Shown: positions 1 to 13,099 of the stretch, piece by piece
Position numbering within the stretch: the stretch's first letter is position 1
Layout: the number at the start of each line of letters is the position of its first letter
Origin: Sacculina carcini
Taxonomy: Eukaryota > Arthropoda > Thecostraca > Sacculinidae
Assembly: GCA_916048095.2 (NCBI GenBank)
Contig: OU696576.1
Location: forward strand, 8,555,988-8,619,987
DNA length: 64,000 nt
Reading direction: 5' to 3'
Notes under the pieces: model-generated
What the model saw: the letters and a program-made list of their open reading frames with translations, nothing else
Database searches by the model: none
What the model was told of the DNA's origin: nothing
Made by a program: the position numbers and the translations under genes

Positions 1-1436
1 TTATCGCTGAGCGCATGTACCTGATCAAACGTCATTCGCGATACGTCCAGTCGCCGCGTAATGCCGTCATAGCCGGTGGTAAAGCAGGCGACATCAGCGT
101 GGCCGACGGCAGAAATACCGCCGGCACATCCGTCGCCAGGGAACGACACCTGAGCAATGCCCTGTCGATGGGGCTGCAGCACCTGCACGTCGTGCTCCTG
201 CTTCACGTTCTGCTGCTGTTCGATATCGGCACCGCAGTTCACGTGCCACAAGCCCAGTGCGCCTGTTTTGTCGGCGACGGCTAGGATGCGTCGCTGGCGC
301 AGCGGACACCACGCCAGACTGGTGACGCGTGCCGACAGAACACGTCGCCAGCACTGTTCACTGTCGGCCGACAGTGAACACACGACACGCGAGTATGCGT
401 CCAGCTCGACGGCCGCACCGTCGCGTGACCCGTCCGTCTGCCAGCAGGCCGAATCCATGTGGCTCATGAAGCTACGACACTTGTCCAACTGAGACTGGTC
501 CGCTGATGATGTTTGTGAGTTGCGATCAGCAGTAGCTAGCTCAGGCAGACACTCGGCCACACTGAGCGGACCTAGTCGACGCTCCTCGATAGTCGGCGTG
601 TCGTCACCGCCCTGCTGCTGCTGTTGTGACAGTATCAGTGCATCGCTGACTGCCTGTCCGTTCTCACCTCGGCCGTCTGTGTGCCCACGAGCGCTGATAC
701 GCTGGCTGCGTCGCGTCGGACGTCGCACGAACCTCCTGCCGGCCGATGTCGACGATGATTTGGCGGCACGCGGCTGCTTCTTGGCAGTGTCGGTCTTCCT
801 GGACGAGGACGACGACGGCGCCACGGCCAGCAGACTGTGTTTCGCGCCGTCGATATTGAAAGCACGCAGCATGCGCATCCTCTCCTCAACGTTGCGCTGT
901 ACTTGCAGCTCCAGCTCGGACATGCCGTCGATGCCGTTGTTGCCGCATGTCGACAGCGATGATGACTGGCATTGGCCAGTATCAGATGACCTGCTGCACG
1001 AGACAGATGATGCCACCACTGGCTTTGCCTCGACATCGGCCGAAGTTTCATGGTCGAGTCCCTCTTCTCTCTTGTCCACCTTCTGCGATAGTTCTTCGCT
1101 AGAACTTTCGTCCAGTGGCTCACGCACGATCGCGGAATTACTCGATTTGTTCTCGACATTGGAGCCTATTCCATTGACGATCGGTGTGTCGGACGATTTC
1201 GGTTCATCTTTCACCTTGAGCTGGCCGAAATCCGCAGACAAACGCCGTTCTCCTGCTCGATCAGCTACGGTGCTGTCATTGTGACGAGCTCGACTGTCAC
1301 GCGCTGAATGCGTGTTGGAGCCGCCACTTTTAACTGTCACGTGTTTGTGACGATGTTTGGCGCGTTTTGTCGCCGGCTCGCCAGAAGACGACTTGCCGTT
1401 GCTGATGTCGGTCACAAGGGAGCGACGGGTTCTCAT
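1..1436 (-). CDS. WDR76: WDR76-like WD40-repeat protein, 5' part (runs off the left edge)
   Basis: An uninterrupted minus-strand frame starts at ATG 1436-1434 and stays open to base 1 (478 codons), so the C-terminal propeller lies outside the window. Residues 1-35 are basic and look like a nuclear signal. Residues 60-170 are low-complexity Ser/Glu/Asp. A segment beginning MSELELQ with ERMRMLRAF (about residues 172-190) resembles the conserved stretch before the WDR76 propeller. From about residue 365 WD-type sequence begins: VTSLAWCPL, then AVADKTGALGLWHV, then CFTTGYDGITRRLDVSR, matching the order of the first blades of WDR76. The family (Cmr1 in fungi) binds damaged or unmodified chromatin and serves as a CUL4-DDB1 substrate adaptor; that is family knowledge. 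No intron interrupts these 1.4 kb, unlike the other genes here. The plus-strand frame over 520-1284 is a shadow. Confidence 0.8.
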   Translation of the reverse strand, partial: MRTRRSLVTDISNGKSSSGEPATKRAKHRHKHVTVKSGGSNTHSARDSRARHNDSTVADRAGERRLSADFGQLKVKDEPKSSDTPIVNGIGSNVENKSSNSAIVREPLDESSSEELSQKVDKREEGLDHETSADVEAKPVVASSVSCSRSSDTGQCQSSSLSTCGNNGIDGMSELELQVQRNVEERMRMLRAFNIDGAKHSLLAVAPSSSSSRKTDTAKKQPRAAKSSSTSAGRRFVRRPTRRSQRISARGHTDGRGENGQAVSDALILSQQQQQGGDDTPTIEERRLGPLSVAECLPELATADRNSQTSSADQSQLDKCRSFMSHMDSACWQTDGSRDGAAVELDAYSRVVCSLSADSEQCWRRVLSARVTSLAWCPLRQRRILAVADKTGALGLWHVNCGADIEQQQNVKQEHDVQVLQPHRQGIAQVSFPGDGCAGGISAVGHADVACFTTGYDGITRRLDVSRMTFDQVHALSD

Positions 1437-3818
1437 TGCGCTCAGCTATGCGTCCAGATCAAACAACCTATACGTCAGCCACGGCGGGTACACAGTAGTA
1501 ATCCAAGTGATATTGATGCAAATCTTGTGTATTTCAGAGACGATACAGCCGACAACAAGAGCAGGCGTTAGGTGAACTTTTGCAGCGTCAATCAAAAATT
1601 AAATTGTATAATTAAACGGCAGCTCAGTGTTATGAAATCGTTCTATAATGAAGCCACCAACGCAGATATAGGACAACGCTTAATAAGACCCCCGATAATC
1701 ATTCAAACTTGGATTAAATTCACCATCAGACCAACGTCACCTTCAATTGAGTCTCCAGTGAGAGGGTCGTGAAAACATTCGAACTATAAGATGCATGGGG
1801 ATAATGAAATGTCCACAAGTGGTCATTCGTGTGAGAAGACATCATACCACAACCCCTTATTTCGACACAATAGAGGAAAACGTGTGAAAAATCATCAATG
1901 AGGCCAGCAAGGACAACTTCCAAAAAACGTTTCCTCCAAATAACGCTAACGCTAGAAAACCTCAGTTGTGGAATGAAATTACCACAAAAAAGCAAAATTA
2001 CATTATACATATATCCACAACATCTCACCTATAATCAGTTTATTTAAATTACATGCAAGACCATGCAATCGCAAAGCAAAAATATAAAACTCACCGAAAA
2101 CGCCAGCAAGCATATCTGAAGATTCCGCTAAAACATCAAGTTCTCTTGATTACGCAATGCTCAAGAAGTTTATAAATATGGGCACCCACACTTGCCATAT
2201 ATAATAAACAAACTTTTTTTACGTGTTAAAACCTTATTACTTTGTAGTAAACGGATTTTTTCAATTGTGCATGCACATTTTTCTCATGAAATCAATCCAA
2301 ATATGTCCTTGACCAAATAACTTCATATTAATAAAATATATAATATTTAACATATTACACGTTTAGTTAAACGAGTTTAAATAATCACATTCCATACATC
2401 TCTTCTCAAATTCGCTTTGGTATATTTCAAATTTATGGTTTTTGTTGATGAGATAATTGAAAATTGAATTTTCATCCTTCTTGCATATATACAGTTATAA
2501 ATATATGTATGTATATATCTATATTCTTATATATTAAATATATAAAATATGTTCTATGTATAAATAAATATATTTAATTGCAATATATTAAATATATCTA
2601 TATATATTCTTCTGTCTTTGTTTGGTTTCATTCATATCGAAAAATACCAATGTTAAGAATATTTCAAGTAAAATATTAAATATTTCTGTTTTTTCCAAAT
2701 AAATATCTTATGGAAATTATATCTAAAGACAGCATATTTCATCGGCAAATCTGTGAAAGTCAAATTTATCAAAGTACAACTTGGCAAATGGTGTTCTATA
2801 TTGACGTTTCTTTAATTTAGTTTAACTCAGTTTAATTAGAACAATATACAGAAAATGCCGACTCTCTTTTTTGCAGATAACTTCTGCTATTGATCGTACG
2901 TTTGTTTGTTAATTAAGCATATTTGCCGGATTATTTGCATAGCATCTAAGCACCTAGCTAGGCGGAAAAAAATTTATCAAAGTTAGTAAGAAAAATGCTT
3001 ACTCTCAAACGCAATCAACATACTATTCCGTGTCAATGGAATGCTGCCATTTGAACTACGTATCGTGATTATGCCTGAAGCTATGTGCTAAATTGACATA
3101 CATCTACGTACACACACACACACAAACATATTGACACAAATGTGTGCTAATGCAATTGTGCTGTATTTAGTCTAAAACAATATGAATCAATATGGTGATG
3201 TTGACGGGATATTGGTGCACTCAAACACCATTGGTTTAGCTATTAGAGAGGAAACCAAGCAGTAAATACACGAGACTTCAGCGAAATAATTGCAATTTTG
3301 CTTTTGTATGTGCACTTAATGTTTCTAAACCACTATTTAAATTTGTATATAAAAATACTTTAGAACAGAATTTGAATATATTTCCTAAAATTGTGGTGTA
3401 GCAATACGTGCAATCTAAGACCGTTTTCATCTCGACAAAGCATATATTTTTCTTGCTATCTGACAACATTTCTGTGTGTGTGTGTATTTGATTAATAGTG
3501 CTGGAAGTCGCAGAGTATCTGATATACACTCGCTACATTGTTCCCGGATGCACCTTGCCAACATGCATGCATACCGGCTGCAAAATCGAAAAAACATCGA
3601 GATCGCTTCATGCCTCAGGTTTATTTCCGGCTCGCCTGTGAATCTGCACGTGCACGCTAGCACTGTCTGCATTGACCCCCTCCCCCCCCATTCACCCGTT
3701 GCAATGTTGATCAATTGATCAATGCTTCAAGGAGTAGAATGTCATACGGTCGCTGAACTATAGGATTCCGTTTTAATGCAAGTTCCAGTGTGGTTTTATA
3801 TTCTAAAATTATAGCTCT

Positions 3819-3820
<2 letters not shown>
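1437..3820. other. AT-rich intergenic DNA upstream of WDR76-like gene
   Basis: This stretch is strongly AT-rich from about 1,900 on, with many TATA/AATAAA-like strings and no frame that resembles a protein. The first few hundred bases should hold the promoter of the leftward WDR76-like gene, but I see no distinctive motif. A short CA tract lies near 3,111-3,124. Confidence 0.5.
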
Positions 3821-3821
<1 letters not shown>

Positions 3822-3850
<29 letters not shown>

Positions 3851-3888
3851 AGTGTCCATGTCTCTGTGTTTGTGTGTGTCTGTGTGTG

Positions 3889-3949
<61 letters not shown>

Positions 3950-3950
3950 C
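3822..3950. repeat. (CT)n/(GT)n compound microsatellite
   Basis: A CT run (about 3,820-3,840) passes directly into a long interrupted GT run. More GT runs follow at about 4,361-4,460 and 4,589-4,624. Confidence 0.9.
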
Positions 3951-4411
3951 TTAATGATCAAGATGCATGGAGATTGCAGTCCTTTAATTTATAGCGTTCG
4001 CGCTCTTCCAAATCCACCTTGATAATTGATTTTAGTGAATAATAATTCGAATATTAATTTACGGTTGCGAGAATTAATTTTACCGTAATTATCCAATTTG
4101 AACAAAACTCATTAATCAACCAATCTTGCCACTTCGAATGAAAATAAGTATAACAAATAAAGAATATATTTGAAATCTGTCACAAACGACAGCATAAAAC
4201 ACGTTATCATTTCAAAAAAATTATCACTTCATTCTCGGCTTCAATCGATATGAAAATATATTCTAAATGAACTTTTCTGGAAAAAAAACAGTTGTGCGAA
4301 GTACACACATTAATTTCACGAAAGCCCAAATGAATCATTTCAACTATATATGCCAGTTTTAGTGTGTGTCCATGTCTGTATGTGTGTGTATGTGTGTACA
4401 TGTCTGTGTGT

Positions 4412-4463
<52 letters not shown>

Positions 4464-4544
4464 TGGTTGGTATGTAATGTGCACTGGACGTCACCCTAAT
4501 CTCGCACGTGCATGACACGCGAGGTATCCTTCGTTGATTCTGCC

Positions 4545-4586
4545 TTCAGTCTAGTCTGTGCTTTGTAAGCCTCTCTCTATCTGATT

Positions 4587-4627
<41 letters not shown>

Positions 4628-4734
4628 GTGTCACTTAGCACACGAGTGTGGTGCACTTACATCACGTTCATATCACTTTCCGTCGAGTGACTGCCGAAAG
4701 TGTGAAATTACAAAGTATCGTCGACGATTTTCAG
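4545..4734 (+). other. Possible non-coding first exon with strong splice donor
   Basis: The segment ends in TTTTCAG|GTGAGTTTT, with the GT at 4,735, a near-consensus donor. No long frame crosses it, and it follows a GT microsatellite. It could be a 5' UTR exon of the rightward POMGNT1 gene, whose N-terminal exons I could not find, or a chance site. Inference only. Confidence 0.2.
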
Positions 4735-5223
4735 GTGAGTTTTGGTTTGTGTGAGATGAATCGGCCGATCAAACGCACCTTATGAGAGGTTAATGGGTCC
4801 ATAACCTTTTTCCTCTCTGATTCCCCACTTCTTCTCATGTGAGTCAACTCTTCTATTTCTACAACAACGCCAAGAAATTCAATAAATTGATTCGTATTAC
4901 TCAATTAAGTGTCACGAAATGACTATATAAACGAAAATAGACGAATTCCGATTTATATAAAAAACACACACACATATTTGTACATATCTCAGATGTTTAA
5001 CTTCACATTTGGCAGCCCGTCCATTCCCCCAGCAGTGGGGAATTCCCATGTCCCCACGTCTCTGCAACGCCAGGGATAATTCAGTGTGGAAACAGAACGG
5101 AACAGGCGAAATAATTCATCAGTTGAACTCAGCGATAATTACTCAACTATCACAGCTTTAAAAAAACGTATAATCTGATATTTCATTCGCAAATATGTCA
5201 TCTATGTGAAGATTCGTTTTGTT

Positions 5224-5530
5224 GGACTCGGTGGTGTAGTGGTAGCACATCCGCCTCACAAGCGGGAGGTGCGTGTTTGAAACCCGGCGGAGGAGAATTA
5301 CTTTGGGCGAATTCGTTGATCCAACAGTCCCTGTCAACCCAAAAATGAATGGTACCAGATATCAGTCTTGAGTTGTGCCATGCATTCTGGGGAAGTGACC
5401 CTATATAATATGTGTTTCGTCCTTGTGGCGCCATAGCGTGGAGAGGGTCGGTTCTGCGGTGGCAGCGAGCTGCACGGGACACACCTGTGTGTGTTCATAA
5501 GCTTCGACTTCTTCCCGTGTAGCAGCTGTC
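5224..5530 (+). repeat. tRNA-Val-derived SINE
   Basis: Bases 5,224-5,295 fold like a tRNA. There is a box A-like GGTGTAGTGGTAGCAC, an anticodon arm CCGCCTCACAAGCGG with CAC (valine) in the loop, and a box B-like GTTTGAAACC. A body then runs to about 5,530 and recurs at 63,832-64,000 with high similarity. This is the structure of a tRNA-headed SINE rather than a functional tRNA: a long unrelated body is attached and there is no clean terminator after the acceptor arm. Confidence 0.75.
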
Positions 5531-5701
5531 ACTTGAGACCTTCAGCATTTAAGTTGGAATCATTTGATTCACTTTTCTGAGGCGTTTTAGCTCGCCACGG
5601 AGCGACACCAGTTAAGAACGCGAGTGCTTTGGACCGATTGTATTTACACGCGTAGACACAACACGACAGCACGACCAGGATACACACGTAAAAACCAGCC
5701 A

Positions 5702-5704
5702 ACA

Positions 5705-5748
<44 letters not shown>
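5702..5748. repeat. (CA)n microsatellite
   Basis: An almost pure CA run with one T interruption, in an otherwise gene-free stretch. Confidence 0.9.
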
Positions 5749-6336
5749 GTCCAACAATACATACACGATGAAGCGAACAAACATGACACACATACATACA
5801 AATACGAATAGGCGTGCATTGATATTTGGCTAGGCGTAATTCCACGTAGCACTCCACGTCTCATTTTTATTTTATTGTTTTTTATTCCCTTCCGGCATAT
5901 ATATTTATTGATGATTAACTTAGCTTTGAGTCAAATGTATATCAATTCATCAATTAACTCACAATAATGAGGATTGTCATATTTAGATTGACAATATTTA
6001 CTTTGAACCAGGGGTTTTAACCGGTGGTGCCAGATTAGCTCCTGAGGGGTACGATGATTCCTGTGAAAAAATTAAAAACAATATATTTGCTCCTATCTAT
6101 GCTTTATATTTGTCCTGGAAATAACTTTTTGCTTAATCCTCTCACATGAACTTTAGACTGCATTAATGATTATTGAATATAAACAGTTTTGTTATTACGT
6201 CGTATGTATTTTAATAGTTTTCATCATAGCTACCAATAATACAGAATAATGCGATAACTGACTGCTGATTCGAAAATAAGGTGCAAACACTGAACAAGTC
6301 CAACAAACACTGCTATAAACCATGGGCGTAGATTTG

Positions 6337-6680
6337 TGTCGAGGCTCGGGGGGATGACAGCCATCATCGATTAGTGTTCAAAGATGGCTCAGTTGGTCAA
6401 TCGCATGAGACCCTCAACCATTTTATGCCTAGTCAAGTACAACACACATACCTCAATGGAAAGTATATCACATATAGTTGCATACACACATTTGTCGTGT
6501 ATTGTTACTTTTTGCTATGCTTATTTTGATAACCATATACTGACAATGTAGGTAACAATATACTTTTTCCAACTGAACTCAGCAGGATTCTCGGGGAGTA
6601 AAATTGCATATTTATACCCCCAGCCTATTTGTCGTGGGGTAATATATACCACCATATCCCCAGGATCTACTCACAAGCTT
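6337..6680 (+). repeat. Dispersed repeat, copy 1
   Basis: About 340 bp starting GATGACAGCCATCAT and ending near CAGGATCTACTC. It aligns along its whole length, with small indels, to 57,925-58,240 inside the glutamate receptor gene. Shared islands include TTGTCGTGTATTGTTACT and CCTCAACCATT. No coding capacity or terminal repeats are seen. The family is not recognised. Confidence 0.75.
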
Positions 6681-6906
6681 CAAACGACACGTTCAGCTAT
6701 TTGTTGCTGTTTAATTTCTGATTTCTCACTGGCATCACTGCTTTGTCACCGCTCACTTGTCGACCGACTGTAAATTGTAACTGCGACACTGCTATACTAT
6801 AGTGTTGCCAGGTTTATCAGCTCCAGAAAAAAAATCCCACAAACTTTGCAGCCCGTCTGCAGACGATAACAGTGCTTGATGCTTGCACTCAGCAGCAAGC
6901 CTTCGC

Positions 6907-6908
<2 letters not shown>

Positions 6909-6962
<54 letters not shown>

Positions 6963-6975
6963 GTGTGTGTATGTG
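6909..6975. repeat. (GT)n microsatellite
   Basis: A long GT run followed by degenerate GT-rich sequence to about 7,005. Confidence 0.9.
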
Positions 6976-7796
6976 TTTCTGTTTGTGTTTGTCTGTGTAT
7001 GTGTGCAGTGGCGGATATTTGGAGCTTGGCGCCAGAGCAGTTGAAAGTGCGCCGTGTTGGTAAATTAATTCAAAATAAAATTGAATACATAAATATAATT
7101 ATTAATAATTAATTATAAAAAATCATGAGAACTAAAATAAATGTAAAAATGTATCATAAATAACCACTATAAATTGAAACAAAGTGTAGAATCAAATGGT
7201 ACGGATGCCATTTGCATAGCAAGCACAGTTTAAATTCCGCTATGCTACAATATTACATGACTGCTTTGCTAAGGCTTCCGTTAAAGTGACCTTCACTATA
7301 CAAGCGGTGATGTGTACGAGCTGCGTGTGCATTTGAGTTGTGCTAACTTCACACCAAAATCGTTCAAACTTGACACCAAATATGAGAATTGGTAGAATAT
7401 GCGAGAATAGAGGAGATAAAAATGAAATTAAAATTGTTTTTGAAGATTTAAAAGAAATCAATTCCAAAACACCAAAGTGTGAACGCAAACGTTTGCAGAC
7501 ACCATTAAAACAAACATAAACGCAAAACCCCACTAAAACATAAATATATTCCCCACTCATACATTCCACCCTGTACTATCATGGCAGAGGCGAAATGGAG
7601 TGCATAGCATCCATCTCTGTGTGTTGGCGTGTCTATGACGTGGCTGTGTCCTGTCGTCTTGTCAAGCAGACATCACAACTCGTGCTTCCTATCACGCACG
7701 TACCGCTCCAACACGGATTGAGTCATTTAGAAGTTTGCACGCCACCCGTGCGTCATATGCCACCGCGATAAGCCCAAAACCCTAGGAGACAAATCG

Positions 7797-7898
7797 CACA
7801 CGCTCACACACACACACACACTCACACACACGCTCACACACACACACACTCACACTCACACACACACGCTCACACACGGATACACTCACACGCTCACA

Positions 7899-7997
<99 letters not shown>

Positions 7998-8000
7998 ACA
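7797..8000. repeat. (CA)n microsatellite, long
   Basis: About 200 bp of CA. The left half is interrupted by CT and CG units and the right half is pure. Further CA and GT tracts lie at 8,284-8,380, 8,458-8,515 and 8,711-8,768. Confidence 0.9.
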
Positions 8001-8705
8001 TTGATCATTGAATGACAAAAAACAAATTCAAAATGGAAATAATTTCAAATTGTCAACGTCCAAATGGTCCAATTACAAGCAGCTTATATGAAGAAGAGCT
8101 GAAATAGATGGCCAAAAATACAGTTACAGTTGAATACAAAAATACAGTATCAGACAGAATTATCAATCAGTAGAGAATTCATCTATTCAAGGAGCATTAA
8201 GATAAATGGAAGGCAGTACACACACGAGTGTCCAAGTCATGACTGTGAAGTTCAACTAGCTGAAAGCAGCTTGGTGAGAATACACGCGCACACACACACA
8301 TACAAACATGCACATACACGTACGAGTACACGATGCACATACACGTACAAGCACATACTCGTACACACACACACACACGACTTCAGATTTCTTGCAGTCT
8401 ATTCGCGCCGCTGTCCTCGTGTTTTTGGTGAGCAAAATTCTCCAAAACCTGCACGTGCACACACACACACACACACACAAACACAAACACACACACAAAC
8501 ACACACATACACATAGACACGTTAACAGTGCGAAATATCGTGTTCACATATGTAGACTGTGTGTAAGCCGTAACAAAACGAGTAAGTTTTGTTTCTGAAA
8601 AAAACATTTATTTGCTTTTTCGTCTAATTTTATGTTTTATCATGTATATTGGGTTGTTTTTGTTACATGCAAGAATCGACACGATTGTAAAACATCCGAG
8701 GCACT

Positions 8706-8769
<64 letters not shown>

Positions 8770-8771
<2 letters not shown>

Positions 8772-10590
8772 AATGCTGTCTTGGTTTTGAGAGAGAAACA
8801 AGCTGGCATTCGCATCATTAAGTGTGTCAGTGTTTTTAATTTCACTACAGGAAATTTAATACACTGCCGTTCTTTTGTTAGAATTTGTGCTCTTTTCTTT
8901 CGTGCTGTCACAGATCATTGGAGAATTGACGTAAACGGCTGTTATTGTGGAGACCACTTCAGGGATCACGTCCGAGGATGCGACCTTCTGCGGTGTCAAC
9001 TAGGGTCAACGACCTGACCTCGTGTCGTACTTGCAACTGGAGGCGTGGCAGGTCATTACGGCTGAACCAGGTGTGACCCGCTTGTGCCTGAGGCAATTCA
9101 CACGTATTTCAATGCTAATCAACTCAGCTAAAGTTATTTCATTTAGTTTTGCCAAGCCGGTGGCGGAAGATTTGTCGATCATGGATTCCAGTCTCCACGT
9201 GTTGGATCTCAGAGTAGCTAATTAAGTGGGTCCCTATAATAAATTGCGCGAGGAATAGCAAAGTGTGGTGTATTATAATTTTTCAAAAATAACAATGGTA
9301 ATTGTTTGCTATTCGCATTCAGACAAAATATCTAAATTATTATACATAAAAATAATGGATGAAAATTGTAACTAAACACTGGAGAAATTAAGCCATACGT
9401 AGAAATTGATTATAAAAAATACATTTCTGTTTTTGTTCTTGTTTTTCGCTTTTCATCTCGTGTTTTAGGGCATATTTAAAACAAGCGTTGCTCAGTTATT
9501 GCATATCAGGCGAGACTCAAATGCACCCCGGCACGCAAAGCTACAGTTAATTGCATTCCGACACTGTTTTTCCGTTTGACAATGAATTATTCACCAATGA
9601 GCGCAAATTATCAAAGTTTGCCACATTGCTGTGACACGTGGCGATTTTTGCCAGAGCTGTTTATCGCTCGCAGTCGGCTTTGTGCTGTTCGTAAAGTTTG
9701 AATTGTCAAATTGCAATTAATTCTATGCAATTTCAGTCAGGGACACCGTCCTGTGGTTAATCTATTTCGACATGACATTTTTCACCTTACGCAACAAATC
9801 GAACCTCCAATAATGTCCATGTAAATTTATTAAAACCAGCAAGATGTTATTTTGAGATAAAAATTGTTTTATTCAGCTATACAACTTATTTATTGGATAT
9901 ATTTTATATGCTATAGTATATTATTGTCTGGTAATGTATACACGCTCATGGTATTCTATGAATTTGTAGTGTTTTTGCAATGTTTTATTCTGTGTTTTGT
10001 TGATGTTTGACAGAGAGGCCTGATGATTGGTTTTCTGGCAGTCATCATGTTGAACGGTTTGATGATTGTCAACATCAATATGTCCAATCAGCCAGTTCAA
10101 TTCCACCTGGCAGCATTGTCTCACGACGGTCAGTGATGCCACGCACGAGTTTCACAGAAAAATACATCGGCGAAATTCACTCATACCAATAAATAATTGA
10201 ATAAAATAAAACAATAAAATGCATTGTTTCAGATATTTTAACTGCCGAATCTTAAGTTTTCGTATTTTACCTTTGAAAATCTCAAAAACTTTGAATGATA
10301 AATTTCGCTTAAATTACACACCTCTTCATGTAGAATATTGAAACGGAATTCATGAAACTGTTCATTAATTACGAGTGTCAGCGTCTGAGAACAAAGTGAC
10401 CAAAAAACCGGCGCGTTTTAATTAGCCATTTCACTATTCTGCGTTTTTTCCAGCTGAGCCCCTTGGAGCGCATATAAATAATTAACCGCAGCCCAGTTTT
10501 GCATTATTATGACACAATTCGAGTGGCGTGCTGTGCCAACCAACTTCTAACATTTCACACGACTAAACTTGCGTTCGTGTCTTATTTCAT
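8770..10590. other. Intergenic, nothing recognised
   Basis: Short frames occur but none looks like a known protein. There is no inverted repeat or long microsatellite. Composition is about 60% AT. Confidence 0.4.
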
Positions 10591-10604
10591 CTGTACTCAC
10601 GCAC

Positions 10605-10841
10605 CCATACACACACACACACACTGACACACACACACACACACACACACACTGACACACTCACACGCACGCACACGTACACATTCGTCTAATGTAAAAT
10701 GCATGTGTCAGTAGGACTTCATCACTGCATACACTTGACAACACGCAAACGCTAATGTCATACTCTTCCTCCCTTTCTCTTCGTCTTTGTGGCTCCTTCT
10801 GTTGTTTTGATGACACATTTGTGTGTGTGTATGTGTGTGTG

Positions 10842-10876
<35 letters not shown>

Positions 10877-12630
10877 AAGTGTGTGTGTATGTTCACTGGG
10901 CGTTTGAGTGTCAGCGTGTTTGTGTCCTTTGAACAAGTATCATTTGAACAAGTATATAAACACACGAACATCGAATAGAAAGCACAAGCACAGTTGCAAA
11001 ACATATGTTCAGGGTGTAAGCATAATATTGCTGTCTCAACCACTGGGCTTAACTTCAACAAAATTTCAAATCCATACAACGAGGAAAAGTAGCCAAAAAT
11101 ACCCCAAACAATGTTAATTGCAATTTGTGTTGATAATTACAGATGAATATACATCAAAATTAAAATTAATAATAGGAGGATGAGTCCATTATTTGTTCCC
11201 ATTATTCTCAGAGGCCGAATATTTCCTATATGTATGTGCGATATAATTTTGTTACTTATACTGTGCCATACGTTCGCTCCTGATTGGGTTGCATATATTT
11301 TGCTGGGAATATATGAAAAAATCCTCATAATTTCCTCTAATTTCCTCATGTGTTTTATTTGCGTATTGATTAGGTGAGTATTTACTGTGGAATGCATAGA
11401 AACGACATGTGTATGCTTATAGACGTTATGAACGTCACGTGACACACACACACACATGTGTGTGTGTGTGTGTGTGTGCGTGTGTGTACGGTAGAGGCAT
11501 GCTTATATGTGGTACACGCGCAAATACACACACGCATTCACACAAATATGAATGTCATTATGAGCTTCATGATGAAACAAAGACCTCAAAGGATCAATGA
11601 AAAATCACAACAGCAAAAGAAAACACATCTGAAAATTGCTGTTTGTTCAAATAATTTTTTATCAAATATAATTTGCGTCAAATATAGCAATATACCTTTT
11701 TGCTCAAGTGATGTGATGAATGTACTCTGAAAGATTGCATAATTCTTCATGAAAGTATTCTCTTCTAACTTCTCAACAATAAAAGACACAAACACATACG
11801 TACACACACACACACACTCACACACAAAGGTACACACGGACACACACGCACATACACAGATATGACACAGATATAGGCGTATTGTGTTGTATATGCTCTT
11901 GTGCATTATAGTCTATAGTGAACAGCTCATCATATATACACACACACACACACACACGGAGAGACAGCCCGATAGGCATATGATTGGACATCTTAGTCAG
12001 CATAGCATATTGTGCTGAGAGGCCTATTTGACACTGAGCAGAGGCGTGATCAGACTTCTTACTTCTTACTTAATGTTCTGAGGACGTTCTGTTGTAGTTC
12101 CACGCTCCACACGTCAATCCCACGATCATTTCATGAGCATGAATATTGTATGTTGATCACTAGATTGGAGGGATCATACATGACTTGTTGAATAAACACG
12201 TTTTCCGATTTTTTTTTCGCCAATTCACGTTTGGTGACATCCTAACTGTCATGGGCAGCATGTTGAAAGTTTGTGGTGCACTCATGTCGAAGGCTGTTTT
12301 TCCATGTTATTTGCAATATCGCTGTTCACCTAGTCGGTGATATTATTCACCAATTATTCAAAGAACTAAATCTGTATTGATTTGAAAAAATTGCCAAACA
12401 TATCTTTGGCATATACTGGATGACTTTTCGAATTTCAAAGCTTGATACATTGTTCAAACTCTATTCGAGCTTTCACCGGAAGCCAGTGCAGTTTTATAAC
12501 CAGAACAGGTGTGATCAGGTTATCTCTTAATTTTGTGTGTGGTCAGATGTGAAATATTGGCAGGTGTAAATCCCCCTTTCGCGTGTGAATCATCTCGCAT
12601 CACAGCGGCGATATCTTTACAGCAAATCTC
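10605..12630. other. Intergenic with CA/GT microsatellites
   Basis: CA and GT tracts lie at about 10,609-10,680, 10,821-10,895, 11,441-11,500, 11,800-11,860 and 11,938-11,958. I see no gene. Confidence 0.5.
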
Positions 12631-12634
12631 CTTA

Positions 12635-13095
12635 TTATTTATTATTATTATTATTAATTACAGGCAAATCCAGTAGCATGTGAAGAGTGCAAGCACTATT
12701 ACCACCCTAAGGTGGCCCCATGTACCGGAAGCGCCCAAAAGATTCAGAGAGAAAAAGAGTTCGAAAAGAAAAAAGTCTAGAAAGAGAGTTGGAAAGAAAA
12801 TAATAAATCAATAACAATAAATAATAAACCATCATCCGATAACAATACATAATGTCACTCCGCCCACGTTCCGCAATAAATAATAACAATCAACAATAAA
12901 TATGTGATTAAGTAAATAACAGCCATCAATAAATAAGAATAAATATTAATAAATAAGTAATAAATAACAATCAAGAACAATAAATATGATTCAATAAGAA
13001 ACATCCAACAATAAATATAAATATGATTCAATAAGTAACAAAAACACAAATAAATATGATTCAAAATATGATTCACAAATATGATTCATTCTCCA
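12635..13095 (+). repeat. (TTA)n-headed interspersed repeat, copy at 12.6 kb
   Basis: A (TTA)n run leads into CAGGCAAATCCAGTAGCATG, then a unique-looking part with CCCCATGTACCGGAAGCGCC, then an A/T-rich tail built from AATAAATATGATTCAATAA units. The copy at 40,057-40,620 is nearly identical by eye (a few substitutions over about 400 bp), so the family was recently active. No protein is encoded. The class is uncertain. Confidence 0.8.
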
Positions 13096-13099
13096 AGAG

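Noticed and set aside
520..1284. 254-residue plus-strand Ser-rich frame
   Set aside because: The minus strand carries a better frame with WDR76-like sequence over the whole interval.
5224..5295. Functional tRNA-Val gene
   Set aside because: It is attached to a repeated body found again at 63.8 kb, the stems are imperfect and there is no T-run terminator right after the acceptor, so SINE is the better call. The heads at 17,541 and 18,185 are rejected as tRNA genes for the same reason.
6008..6060. Single hAT-like ends (6,008 CCAGGGGTTTTAACC, 32,109 CAGTGGTTCTCAACC, 36,960 GGTTGGCAACCACTGG)
   Set aside because: No matching opposite end at a plausible distance, so an element cannot be delimited.
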